Positions 17,846 to 26,507 of a stretch of 64,000 nucleotides of DNA are shown one piece after another; the stretch's first letter is position 1, and every line of letters begins with the position of its first letter. The stretch is from Kordia antarctica (GTDB taxonomy: Bacteria; Bacteroidota; Bacteroidia; Flavobacteriales; Flavobacteriaceae). The position numbers were made by a program, and so were the translations under genes. The notes beneath the pieces are model-generated. The model saw only the letters and a list, made by a program, of their open reading frames with translations. It had not been told where the DNA came from and ran no database searches. The stretch lies in assembly GCF_009901525.1 (NCBI RefSeq), contig NZ_CP019288.1, positions 2,323,501 to 2,387,500 of the forward strand, written 5' to 3'.

Positions 17846-18268
17846 GTGAAAACTTTTTTTACTAAAATATTATCCTTTTTTTTAGCAGCTTCTATACTGT
17901 TTACTACTACTTCATTTACAGTAGATATGCACTTTTGTTGCAATAAATTGGTAGATATGTCCATTATAGGAAAAGCAAAAGTCTGCAAAGACAAAGTTCA
18001 AAAGAAAGATACACCTACTAAACAATGTACTACTCTACAAGAGAAAGATTGCTGCAGCAATCAAACCATTGTCAAAGAAGGAGGTGATACCTTCAAAAAA
18101 TCCAATACCACATTAGAAAACGAAACGCTGGTTTTCATCAATACTTTCTTTTATACATATATCAATCTTTTTGAAAGGCTAGAGGAAAATATAGTTCCTT
18201 TTTATGATTACAGGCCACCCTTGCTATCCAAGGATATACAACTTCTTGACGAAACTTACTTAATTTGA
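17846..18268 (+). CDS. HYC_CC_PP family secreted protein (copy 2)
   Basis: The 140-residue protein probably uses a GTG start. It has a signal helix (about 8-26) and the family marks in slightly altered form: MHFCCNK instead of HYC, then KDCCSN and YRPPLL. It shares the C-terminal pattern (NTFFYTYINLFERLEE...) with copy 1 at 16731-17147, so the two are paralogues placed on either side of the divergent region. It probably binds metal in the periplasm, going by its Cys content and neighbours; this is inferred. Confidence 0.8.
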   Translation: MKTFFTKILSFFLAASILFTTTSFTVDMHFCCNKLVDMSIIGKAKVCKDKVQKKDTPTKQCTTLQEKDCCSNQTIVKEGGDTFKKSNTTLENETLVFINTFFYTYINLFERLEENIVPFYDYRPPLLSKDIQLLDETYLI

Positions 18269-18446
18269 TTTTCTACACTGCGGATTGAACACATCAGTCT
18301 GCGCATTTTATAATAGCCAAAGTACTACTTCTGGCTGAAAATTGTTGTACCCAATTCTGAACAACGGTCATTACACAATTAAATCTATAAAAACTAAACC
18401 TTTTAACCTATTGAGCGCAATGCACAATAGCAACACATAACATATC

Positions 18447-19028
18447 ATGAGTGTACCAAAAGAATTTTGGATTAAAAATATGGTCTGTAATCGCTGTTTA
18501 AAAGTGATTACACAAGAACTACATGAACATGGAGTGACCATTCTTTCATTAGAACTAGGAAGGCTTTTGGTCGAAGCAACAAACGAAGTAGATGACGCTA
18601 TAACAGATAAAGTAACTGATGTTCTCAATTCCAATGGTTTTGAAATTGTACAGAGTGAAAGTAAAATGCTTGTAGAGCGAATAAAAATTCTATTGATTGA
18701 ACAACTTGTTGAGTTGCCTTTACATATCAAAGTAAAGACTTCAGAGTTTTTAGCATCAGCAATACATCGTGACTATAAAACATTGAGCAAGTTATTTTCT
18801 GCTAATGAAAATACAACCATTGAAAAGTTCTTTATCAAATTGAAGATAGAAAAAGTTAAAGAACTCATTCAACTTAAACAACATTCTTTTTCAGATATAG
18901 GCCACTTGTTGGATTACAGCAGTGTAAATCATTTGTCCAGACAGTTTAAAGAAGTGGTGGGAATGAGTATGACAGACTATAAAAATACAGAAAACTGGAA
19001 ACGTAATTTCTATGATGAAATTATATAA
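18447..19028 (+). CDS. HMA-domain/AraC-type HTH fusion regulator (second copy)
   Basis: The 193-residue protein has the same unusual build as the one at 1623-2189. An N-terminal HMA-like domain carries NMVCNRC (Cys14, Cys17), followed by a linker and an AraC-type HTH (about 95-185, including FSDIGHLLDYSSVNHLSRQF). The two are clear paralogues but well diverged. This copy heads the plus-strand metal-handling genes, suggesting each regulator controls its own side or that they respond to different metals. Upstream, GTTGT and ACAAC near 18342-18364 form a spaced inverted repeat that might be an operator. Confidence 0.75.
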   Translation: MSVPKEFWIKNMVCNRCLKVITQELHEHGVTILSLELGRLLVEATNEVDDAITDKVTDVLNSNGFEIVQSESKMLVERIKILLIEQLVELPLHIKVKTSEFLASAIHRDYKTLSKLFSANENTTIEKFFIKLKIEKVKELIQLKQHSFSDIGHLLDYSSVNHLSRQFKEVVGMSMTDYKNTENWKRNFYDEII

Positions 19029-19098
19029 ATAAGAACGAAAGTTATGCAGATAAAAAAGCTGAATGACTGATATATTTAATAATCTAAAAACAAATATT

Positions 19099-19566
19099 AT
19101 GAGAACACTAGTAATTATTTTTTCAATAATTGGGCTTATCACATTGAACAGTTGTAAGCAAGAAACAGACGTAAAAGCGATGCTTCAAAATTCCGAGACA
19201 AGGAGTGAAGTCATCAAAACCATTGCAGAAAACCACGATTTTATGACAGAATTTATGGAGAATATGCAAGGAAACAATCACGCAATGCAAATGATGCAAG
19301 GAAATAAAAAGATGATGGGTACTATGATGCAAGGAGAAGGAATGCAAATGATGATGAAAGATAGCGCTATGATGAAGCAAATGATGGGCAACAAACAAAT
19401 GATGCACTCAATGATGAATGACGGAAAAATGATGGAGAAAATGATGAAAATGATGCACGAAAAAGGCATGATGAGTGAAGATTGTATGGAATCCTGTACA
19501 AAAATGATGGGCGAAAAAGGGATGAACATGCAAGGAATGAATAATATGGATAAGTCAAACAATTAA
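19099..19566 (+). CDS. Methionine-rich lipoprotein, putative copper-binding
   Basis: Start 19099 gives a proper lipoprotein signal (LITLNSC, Cys about 19). The 155-residue product has a short helical lead (about 30-55), then a long stretch dominated by MM and MxxM pairs alternating with Gly, Lys and Asn, and a pair of Cys (EDCMESCTKMM). Met-rich periplasmic proteins bind Cu(I) or Ag(I), so this is probably a copper store or sponge. It is 70 bp downstream of the HMA-AraC gene, in the same direction. The composition is seen directly; metal binding is inferred. Confidence 0.8.
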   Translation: MRTLVIIFSIIGLITLNSCKQETDVKAMLQNSETRSEVIKTIAENHDFMTEFMENMQGNNHAMQMMQGNKKMMGTMMQGEGMQMMMKDSAMMKQMMGNKQMMHSMMNDGKMMEKMMKMMHEKGMMSEDCMESCTKMMGEKGMNMQGMNNMDKSNN

Positions 19567-19614
19567 GACCATTCCGAACATCACTAATATTTTAATAATT
19601 AAAAACTTAAATCA

Positions 19615-19857
19615 ATGAAAAAAAATCACTGGATATGGATGATTATCGGTTGTGGCTTGCCACTGCTGTTCATCTTTTTAGCACCCTCGTTTGGCATGGG
19701 AAGTGGTTCGTCCCTCTTCACTTTTATAATTATAATGTTTGCTATTCACCTCTTTATGCCTCACGGATCACACGGACACGATGGACATAAACACGATAAC
19801 CAAAACAAATCAGCAGAGAGACCAATAGAAAAACACAAAGGGCATCAACATCACTAA
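19615..19857 (+). CDS. Small membrane protein with His-rich tail
   Basis: The 80-residue protein has two closely spaced transmembrane segments (about 4-22 and 32-50) and a C-terminal tail packed with His, Gly and Asp (HGSHGHDGHKHDN and KHKGHQHH). It resembles the short DUF2933-like proteins found in metal-resistance clusters. The tail could bind copper or zinc. It sits between the Met-rich lipoprotein and a CopZ-like protein with a 12-bp gap to the latter. Confidence 0.75.
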   Translation: MKKNHWIWMIIGCGLPLLFIFLAPSFGMGSGSSLFTFIIIMFAIHLFMPHGSHGHDGHKHDNQNKSAERPIEKHKGHQHH

Positions 19858-19869
19858 ATACTAAACACA

Positions 19870-20085
19870 ATGAAACAAAAATTTCAAATAGACGGAATCA
19901 GCTGTGGCGGATGTATTGCAAGAGTTAAGAAGGCTCTAGAAGAACATCCAAATATTGAAAAAGCAGAGATTTTTTTAGCACCAAAAGGAGCTGCAATAAT
20001 TACAATGAAGGAAAATCTTTCAACTGATGAATTACAGAAACAACTCAATACACTTGAAGGATATACAATCACAGAAATAAATTAA
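19870..20085 (+). CDS. Copper chaperone (HMA-domain, CopZ-like)
   Basis: The 71-residue protein is a single heavy-metal-associated domain with ISCGGC (Cys12, Cys15). The Met usually found at the start of the motif is Ile here. Such proteins bind Cu(I) in the cytoplasm and hand it to P1B-type ATPases or to regulators. The likely partner is the CPH-type ATPase at 36328 or the HMA-AraC regulators. It is the only intact stand-alone HMA protein in the window; two others are decayed. Confidence 0.88.
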   Translation: MKQKFQIDGISCGGCIARVKKALEEHPNIEKAEIFLAPKGAAIITMKENLSTDELQKQLNTLEGYTITEIN

Positions 20086-20107
20086 TAATAACTTAAAACT
20101 AAACATT

Positions 20108-20326
20108 ATGCATTTTTACGACGGACATTTTGGAGGCATGCACCTAATATGGTGGATTATATGGATCATTTTGCTAGCGTGGATATTCTTTATCCCAACA
20201 GATATTCCATATCAAAAAACAACGAAAGAAAGCCCACTGGATATTTTGAAAAAGCGATTTTCGAAAGGCGAAATATCAAAGGAAGAATTTGAAGAATCAA
20301 AAAAGATTTTAAACTCGGACAACTAA
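20108..20326 (+). CDS. SHOCT-domain membrane protein
   Basis: The 72-residue protein has a His-rich start (HFYDGHFGGMH), one transmembrane helix rich in Trp and Ile (about 13-30), and a C-terminal SHOCT motif (LDILKKRFSKGEISKEEFEE, about 45-64). SHOCT segments are short helical tails found on many small membrane proteins; their role is unclear. It is 22 bp after the chaperone gene. Confidence 0.85.
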   Translation: MHFYDGHFGGMHLIWWIIWIILLAWIFFIPTDIPYQKTTKESPLDILKKRFSKGEISKEEFEESKKILNSDN

Positions 20327-20343
20327 TTTAAAACAATAGAATT

Positions 20344-20628
20344 ATGTATCGATTAAACGTAAAAAAACTTGGATTTGCCTTCGGTCTTACTGGAGCCTTA
20401 ATTTATTTGGGCTGTATGATTGTAATGGCAACAGCAGGACAAGAAGGATCAATAACCTTTTTTAACAGCCTTTTACATGGCTTAGATACTACAAGTATTA
20501 TTAGAATGGATGTACCACTTTTAGAAGTTTTAATGGGAATAGTGCAAACTTTTATTCTTTGGTGGTTAATAGGCGCTTGCATTGGTGCTTTTTATAATAC
20601 TCAAATTAAAATTAAAATTAAAAAATAG
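20344..20628 (+). CDS. DUF5676 family membrane protein
   Basis: The 94-residue protein has two transmembrane helices (about 10-28 and 63-84) and the family pattern LNVKKLGFAFGLTGALIYLG at its start. Members are common beside copper and mercury resistance genes in many phyla. No mechanism is known. It ends the small-gene group; a 119-bp gap follows before the NADH dehydrogenase gene. Confidence 0.82.
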   Translation: MYRLNVKKLGFAFGLTGALIYLGCMIVMATAGQEGSITFFNSLLHGLDTTSIIRMDVPLLEVLMGIVQTFILWWLIGACIGAFYNTQIKIKIKK

Positions 20629-20747
20629 AAAAATCGTATTTAATTATGCAATACGTCTAGTTGATATGAACATTTATATTGGCGAAAACTCGTGAAAACA
20701 AAGAATATTGAATAACAATTGAATAAGGAATACAACCCTGTTAAAGA

Positions 20748-22103
20748 ATGAAAATTAACAACATAAAGCATACGAAACACCTGTCTCCTTGCAAAATATC
20801 AGATACCATTTGTCTGCCTGACTCTAATGTGCCGCGAATTGTGGTCATCGGTGGTGGATTTGCAGGTTTGGCATTGGTAGAAAAATTGAAGCACAAAGAA
20901 GTACAGGTGGTTTTGTTCGATAAAAACAACTTCCATCAATTTCAGCCTTTGTTATATCAAGTGGCCACAAGTGCTTTGGAACCAGATAGTATTGTTTTTC
21001 CTTTCAGAAAACAAATCAATGGGTATAAAAATGTGTTGTTCCGTTTAGCTGAAGTTGAAGAAATTCAACCTTCTTCAAATACAATTGTTACTAACAAAGG
21101 AATAGTTAATTACGATTACCTAGTATTAGCAACTGGTACGACCACCAATTTTTTCGGAATGGAAAGTGTAGAGGCTAACAGTTTGGGGATGAAAGATATT
21201 CGTGACTCCCTGAACATCCGCCATATGATGCTACAAAATCTGGAACAGGCTGCCATTACTTGCGACGAAGACGAACGTGATGCGCTAACCAATTTTGTGA
21301 TTGTAGGTGGTGGTCCTGCAGGCGTAGAGATGGCTGGAGCCTTAGCTGAATTCTGTAAATACATTCTTCCAAAGGATTATCCAGAGTACCCTTCTTCCAT
21401 AATGAACATTTATTTGATAGAAGCTATTGATAAGTTGTTAAGCACAATGTCTGATAAAGCATCATCTAAAACCTTAAAGTATTTGAAGGACTTAAATGTA
21501 AAAATACTATTCAATGAATCAGTAAGTGATTACGATGGCTCACAAGTCACTACAAAAAGTGGCAAGACCATTTTAGCCAAAAACTTAATCTGGACAGCAG
21601 GTGTGAAAGGACAATTCCCAAAAGGTATTGATGAAAAACACGTAGTTAAGGGCAACCGTATAAAAACCGATTCCTATCTAAAAGTAGAAGGTTACAAAAA
21701 TATTTTTGCCATAGGTGACATAGCATCTATAATTACAGATGACACACCAAGAGGACATCCACAGGTAGCACAGACAGCTATTCAACAAGGGAAATATCTT
21801 GGCGATAAATTATTGGAAATTATTAAAAATAAGCCCATAAAACCTTTCAAATATAAAGATAAAGGTTCATTGGCAACGGTAGGAAAACGAAGAGCAGTAG
21901 CTGATTTGGGTAGGTTCAAGTTTGCAGGTTATTTTGCCTGGTTGCTTTGGTCTGTTGTGCACCTTATGTCCATAAGCGGTTTCAGAAATAGATTGATGGT
22001 TGGTTTTAATTGGGCGGTTAGTTATTTCACCTATGAAAAGAGCAACCGTGTGATTATTAGGAATTTTAAACCAAAACCACCTGTCAACCATACTAAGAAA
22101 TAA
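20748..22103 (+). CDS. ndh: Type II NADH dehydrogenase-like FAD oxidoreductase
   Basis: The 451-residue protein carries an FAD-binding GGGFAGL motif (about 35-41), an NAD-binding GGGPAGVEMAGAL motif (about 187-199) and the FAD-contact IFAIGDIA (about 324-331). C-terminal hydrophobic helices (about 390-430) attach it to the membrane. This is the NDH-2 family, which passes electrons from NADH to quinone without pumping protons. It begins the long packed plus-strand run, and the next gene follows after 7 bp. An NDH-2 fits a module that must reoxidise NADH made by the GAPDH encoded downstream. Confidence 0.88.
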   Translation: MKINNIKHTKHLSPCKISDTICLPDSNVPRIVVIGGGFAGLALVEKLKHKEVQVVLFDKNNFHQFQPLLYQVATSALEPDSIVFPFRKQINGYKNVLFRLAEVEEIQPSSNTIVTNKGIVNYDYLVLATGTTTNFFGMESVEANSLGMKDIRDSLNIRHMMLQNLEQAAITCDEDERDALTNFVIVGGGPAGVEMAGALAEFCKYILPKDYPEYPSSIMNIYLIEAIDKLLSTMSDKASSKTLKYLKDLNVKILFNESVSDYDGSQVTTKSGKTILAKNLIWTAGVKGQFPKGIDEKHVVKGNRIKTDSYLKVEGYKNIFAIGDIASIITDDTPRGHPQVAQTAIQQGKYLGDKLLEIIKNKPIKPFKYKDKGSLATVGKRRAVADLGRFKFAGYFAWLLWSVVHLMSISGFRNRLMVGFNWAVSYFTYEKSNRVIIRNFKPKPPVNHTKK

Positions 22104-22110
22104 CATCACA

Positions 22111-23466
22111 ATGAAAAATAATAAAGACAAAAATAATAAGCTTTCCCTGATAGGTTCCATTTCTCTTGGCACTGGCGTAATGATTGGTGCTGGCATATTT
22201 GTCCTAATGGGACAAATAGCAGAGTTAGTAGGCGATTTATTCCCAATTGCTTTTATTGCTGGTGCCGTTGTGGTAGGTTTCAGTTCCTATTCCTATGTAA
22301 AGTTCTCAAATGCTTTTCCTTCCTCTGGAGGTGTTGTCAAATTTTTTAATAAATCCTACGGACCAGGAACAACTACAGGAGTTTTTTCCTTGTTGATGTA
22401 TGTATCAATGGTGATTTCAGAAAGTTTGGTGGCAGGCACTTTCGGCGCCTATACGCTTAGGTTGTTCCCAGAAAGCTATGCTGGTTATGCATCCATTCTC
22501 GGTATTCTACTTTTGGTAACAGCATATATCGTGAATATTTCAGGAAATAAAGTAATTGGAGCAACAGCCACCTTTACAGCAATCATTAAAGTTGTAGGCA
22601 TAGCATTGCTCGCCATTGCAGGTCTAGTAGTTTCTGGATTTGCAGATATTACTGGAAACTATATCCCAAAAAATACCGAAACGTTGCCACAGGGAATTGG
22701 CTTTGTTGCTGCCTTGGCGTTAGCGATTCTTGCCTATAAAGGGTTCACTACTATTACAAATCAAGGAGGAGATATCAAAAATCCACACAAGAACCTCGGG
22801 CGATCTATTATTTTTTCCATTCTTATCTGCACTGTCATATATGTAGCCTTGGCACTGGCCGTTGCAGGAGGTTTAAGCATCCCGGAAATAATCGAAGCAA
22901 AAGATTATGCCTTGGCAGCTGCCGCAAAACCGATTTTTGGAGAATGGGGTTCTTGGATTACTATAGCAATAGCAATTGTAGCAACCGTTTCAGGCGTTAT
23001 CGCAAGTGTATTTTCAGCGTCACGCTTACTGGCAATGTTGAGCAATATGAAGCAAGTTCCATCTTTAAAAAGAATGGGGAACTTTAAAAATCCTGCCCTT
23101 ATTTTCACGGTATTACTTGCTATTTTATTGACTGTTCTGTTCGATTTAACAAGGATAGCATCCATTGGAGCTATTTTCTACCTCATTATGGATATTGCTA
23201 TCCATTGGGGACTTTTCCGCCATCTTAAAAACGAAGTGAATTTTCAGCCTATCATCCCATTAATAGCCATCGTATTGGACATTGCAGTACTGGCAGCCTT
23301 CCTTTATATAAAGTATCTAAACGATCCTTTGGTACTAATCGTAGCGGCAATTGGGATTGTTCTAATAATTGCTGCGGAACGTCTTTTTATGATTTCGCAT
23401 ACTGATGATGAAGGTAATATGCCGATGGGAATGGAAACTACAAGTAATAAAAACAATAAAACATAA
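22111..23466 (+). CDS. APC-family amino-acid permease
   Basis: The 451-residue protein has about twelve transmembrane helices and the first-helix signature GTGVMIGAGIFVLMG (about 17-31), typical of amino acid/polyamine/organocation transporters. Helix 6 contains GFTTITNQGGDIKNPHKNLG, the conserved substrate-helix region. The substrate cannot be read from sequence. It is 7 bp after ndh and 21 bp before the GAPDH gene, so it belongs to the same transcript. Confidence 0.88.
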   Translation: MKNNKDKNNKLSLIGSISLGTGVMIGAGIFVLMGQIAELVGDLFPIAFIAGAVVVGFSSYSYVKFSNAFPSSGGVVKFFNKSYGPGTTTGVFSLLMYVSMVISESLVAGTFGAYTLRLFPESYAGYASILGILLLVTAYIVNISGNKVIGATATFTAIIKVVGIALLAIAGLVVSGFADITGNYIPKNTETLPQGIGFVAALALAILAYKGFTTITNQGGDIKNPHKNLGRSIIFSILICTVIYVALALAVAGGLSIPEIIEAKDYALAAAAKPIFGEWGSWITIAIAIVATVSGVIASVFSASRLLAMLSNMKQVPSLKRMGNFKNPALIFTVLLAILLTVLFDLTRIASIGAIFYLIMDIAIHWGLFRHLKNEVNFQPIIPLIAIVLDIAVLAAFLYIKYLNDPLVLIVAAIGIVLIIAAERLFMISHTDDEGNMPMGMETTSNKNNKT

Positions 23467-23487
23467 CTAATTTAAAAAAACAATTAT

Positions 23488-24501
23488 ATGAAAAATATAG
23501 CAGTTATAGGCTACGGAGTCATTGGGAAAAGAGTGGCCGATGCCATCAATCTACAAGACGATATGAAGCTTGCAGGAGTATGTGATATCATTAGCGATTG
23601 GCGCATTCAAAATGCCGTAAGAAAGAAGTATGATATCTATGCTGCTACCGAAGAAGCTGCTGATAAAATGAAGTCAGAAGGGATTTCAATTAAAGGAAAT
23701 ATGCAAGAGCTGTTAGAGAAATCAGATCTTGTTGTGGACTGTACACCTAAAAAAATTGCAGCTCTAAATGTGAAAATATATAAAGAGAAAGGTATCAAAT
23801 TTATTGTTCAGGGTGGCGAAAAACACGAAACCACAGGGCATTCCTTTAGTGCTGAAAATAATTATCAATCAGCTTTAAATTTGGAATCTACTAGGGTTGT
23901 TTCCTGTAATACCACCTCTATTTTAAGAACGTTGACTGCCTTAAAAAGAACTGATTTATTGGATTATGCGAGAGGAACACTTTTAAGAAGAGCAACAGAT
24001 CCTTGGGAAAGTCATTTAGGCGGTATTATGAACACAATGGTACCCGAAAAAGACATTCCGAGCCATCAAGGTCCTGACGCAAAAAGTGTTGATCCAGATT
24101 TGGACGTAATCACTTCCGCAATAAAAGTGCCCCAAACTTTAAGCCACATGCACTATTGGAATGTGAAATTGAAAAAGCAGTCCACGAAAGAAGAAGTGCT
24201 TAATGCTTTTAAAACGTCCAGCCGTATTAAACTGATTCAATATGACCAAGGTTTGGTTTCCAACAATACCATTAAGGAAATGTTCTTGGATATGGGAAGG
24301 CCTTGGGGCGATATGTATGAAGTAGCCCTTTGGGAAGATATGCTAAAAATTGTGGGAGATGAACTGTTTTACGCCTATGTGGTGGATAACCAAGCTATTG
24401 TTATTCCAGAAACTATAGATGCTATTAGAGCACTTACTGGAATAGAAACTGATGCAGCAAAATCTATTTCAAAAACCAATGAAAGTTTAGGAATACATTA
24501 A
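23488..24501 (+). CDS. Type II (archaeal-type) glyceraldehyde-3-phosphate dehydrogenase
   Basis: The 337-residue enzyme oxidises and phosphorylates glyceraldehyde 3-phosphate. It has the Rossmann motif [12 protein letters not shown] (8-19) and the catalytic stretch SCNTTS with Cys140, the same position as in archaeal GAPDH. Length and motifs fit the type II family of Archaea, not the usual bacterial GapA (catalytic SCTTNC). It is followed after 11 bp by an aldolase gene and further on by phosphofructokinase, so three glycolytic enzymes share one operon. Finding this type in a Bacteroidota suggests lateral transfer; that is inferred. Confidence 0.88.
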   Translation: MKNIAVIGYGVIGKRVADAINLQDDMKLAGVCDIISDWRIQNAVRKKYDIYAATEEAADKMKSEGISIKGNMQELLEKSDLVVDCTPKKIAALNVKIYKEKGIKFIVQGGEKHETTGHSFSAENNYQSALNLESTRVVSCNTTSILRTLTALKRTDLLDYARGTLLRRATDPWESHLGGIMNTMVPEKDIPSHQGPDAKSVDPDLDVITSAIKVPQTLSHMHYWNVKLKKQSTKEEVLNAFKTSSRIKLIQYDQGLVSNNTIKEMFLDMGRPWGDMYEVALWEDMLKIVGDELFYAYVVDNQAIVIPETIDAIRALTGIETDAAKSISKTNESLGIH

Positions 24502-24512
24502 TTCTTATTAAA

Positions 24513-25574
24513 ATGAAAACAGAAAAAAATATCACAGAACTTTTAGGAAAGAAAGCATCTTTCTATTTGGATCACGTTTGCGAAAAAATCACAAAAGATG
24601 AGTTGCAAACCCCAAGCAAAAATAGTATTGACAAGGTATTTGGTAATAGCAACAGAAATCCTCAAGTACTTAGGAGTCTTTCCCAACTATACAACCACGG
24701 AAATCTAGGAGGCACAGGCTATTTAAGTATCCTTCCTGTAGACCAAGGTATTGAGCATAGTGCAGCCTTTTCATTCTATAAAAACCCAGATTATTTTGAT
24801 CCCGAAAACATTATAAAACTTGCTATTGAAGCTGGCTGCAATGGTGTTGCATCTACGTTTGGTGTATTGGGATTAAACGCCCGAAAATATGCCCATAAAA
24901 TTCCGTTCATCGTCAAGATTAATCATAATGAACTACTTACGTATCCCAATAAATATGACCAAACACTATTTGGCAAGGTAAAAGCGGCGTGGGATATGGG
25001 AGCGATTGCTGTTGGAGCTACCATTTATTTCGGTTCGGAGGAAAGTAACAGACAGCTTAAAGAAATAGCCGAGGCCTTCCAAGAGGCGCATAATTTAGGA
25101 ATGGCGACCATATTATGGTGCTACACCCGTAACGAAGCTTTTAAAACTGAAAAAGAAGATTATCACGCGGCTGCCGATATAACAGGACAGGCAAATCATT
25201 TGGGCGTTACCATTCAGGCAGATATCATCAAGCAAAAATTACCGACTAATAATTTCGGATTTAAAGAAATAGGATTTGGAAAATATGATGATGAAATGTA
25301 TAAAACACTTACCACAGAACATCCCATTGACCAATGCCGATTACAAGTTGCCAATTGCTATATGGGAAAAATAGGATTAATCAATTCAGGAGGAGGTTCC
25401 AAAGGCGAATCAGATATAACCGAAGCTGTGACAACCGCTGTCATCAATAAAAGAGCTGGCGGTTCTGGTTTGATTATGGGAAGAAAAGCGTTTCAAAAAC
25501 CGTTCGCTGAAGGTGTTCAATTATTGAGGTTAGTCCAAAGAGTTTATTTAGACAGTAACATTAGTATTGCTTAG
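24513..25574 (+). CDS. fbaB: Class I fructose-bisphosphate aldolase, FbaB/DhnA type
   Basis: The 353-residue enzyme cleaves fructose 1,6-bisphosphate. It has the DhnA-family core with [12 protein letters not shown] (72-83), SEESNRQL (175-182) and ADIIKQKLP (236-244), where Lys240 is the expected Schiff-base lysine. A Gly-rich phosphate loop [10 protein letters not shown] lies near 297. It is the E. coli FbaB type, metal-independent, and distinct from both the FbaA class II enzyme and the ALDO class I enzyme. Metal independence would suit a metal-stress island. It is 11 bp downstream of the GAPDH gene. Confidence 0.9.
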   Translation: MKTEKNITELLGKKASFYLDHVCEKITKDELQTPSKNSIDKVFGNSNRNPQVLRSLSQLYNHGNLGGTGYLSILPVDQGIEHSAAFSFYKNPDYFDPENIIKLAIEAGCNGVASTFGVLGLNARKYAHKIPFIVKINHNELLTYPNKYDQTLFGKVKAAWDMGAIAVGATIYFGSEESNRQLKEIAEAFQEAHNLGMATILWCYTRNEAFKTEKEDYHAAADITGQANHLGVTIQADIIKQKLPTNNFGFKEIGFGKYDDEMYKTLTTEHPIDQCRLQVANCYMGKIGLINSGGGSKGESDITEAVTTAVINKRAGGSGLIMGRKAFQKPFAEGVQLLRLVQRVYLDSNISIA

Positions 25575-25595
25575 ATTATTAAATTTTTAAATAAA

Positions 25596-26507
25596 ATGAT
25601 TCTTTCAATTATTATAGCTTTCATAATTATTCCAGTAATCGCAATTGCTGGCTATCAGCATTACAAGATTGGTCAGCAACCAGCCTATAATGCCAACGAA
25701 ACGCTCTTGAATTATGAAATAGTAGGTTCTGGAGAAAACAAACTTGTTTTGTTACACGGGTTAACAGGATCATTAAACTATTGGAAGCGTGATATGGATA
25801 ATATCACAACCACACATAAACTTCTTTTGGTGGATCTTATAGGCTTTGGTAATTCGCCAAAACCAAAAAGTGATTATTCACTTTCTGTTCAACTGCGAGC
25901 TCTTGAGATAATTCTTAAAAAGAAAGGATTCAATGATGGAAATATCATAATAGGTGGACATTCTATGGGAGCCATAATTTCTTTGGCTCTGTTGGAGAAA
26001 CATCCTAATTGGTTCAAAGCAGGCATTTTTGTAAGTATACCTGTTTACAAAGATGCTGATGAATTTAAGCAAGTTATGTCCACACATTCTTTTGTGGATA
26101 GAATTTCAACCAGCAAGCTTTCTAAATATATCTGTATGATACATCCCATTTTTATGTCACGTGCATTTAAACCAAATAACCTAACTGATGATGTATATGA
26201 AGATGCACAAAAGCATCATTGGCAGAGTTATTATTATTCATTGAACGAAGTAATTCTTAAAACTGATGTATTCGCTTTAGTCAAAAACATAAAAGATAAA
26301 GATGTATTATTTATTCACGGAGAAAAAGACACTACTGCACCTCTCGAAAATGCCTTAAGCTTATTGAAGGTATTTACAAACGCAAAAATTGTTACTTCTA
26401 CTGAAGGAGATCATCAATTCTTTTTACAAGAAGCAGATTTCGTTTGGCAAACCATTCAGGGTTTTAGCAATTCGAAAAAAATATTTATAAATAACACTAT
26501 CAGATGA
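25596..26507 (+). CDS. Membrane-anchored alpha/beta hydrolase
   Basis: The 303-residue protein has an N-terminal transmembrane segment (2-18) and an alpha/beta-hydrolase fold. It has LLHGLTGSLNYW (52-63, oxyanion region), the nucleophile elbow GGHSMGA (about 122-128), an acid near HGEKDTTAP (about 249) and the catalytic His in EGDHQFF (about 272). The substrate is unknown. The stop overlaps the phosphofructokinase start by 4 bp (ATGA), so the two are translationally coupled. Confidence 0.85.
   Translation: MILSIIIAFIIIPVIAIAGYQHYKIGQQPAYNANETLLNYEIVGSGENKLVLLHGLTGSLNYWKRDMDNITTTHKLLLVDLIGFGNSPKPKSDYSLSVQLRALEIILKKKGFNDGNIIIGGHSMGAIISLALLEKHPNWFKAGIFVSIPVYKDADEFKQVMSTHSFVDRISTSKLSKYICMIHPIFMSRAFKPNNLTDDVYEDAQKHHWQSYYYSLNEVILKTDVFALVKNIKDKDVLFIHGEKDTTAPLENALSLLKVFTNAKIVTSTEGDHQFFLQEADFVWQTIQGFSNSKKIFINNTIR

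Noticed and set aside
18371-18730. Minus-strand open frame opposite the second HMA-AraC gene
   Set aside because: It is antisense to a clear protein gene, with composition expected of a shadow frame and no domain.
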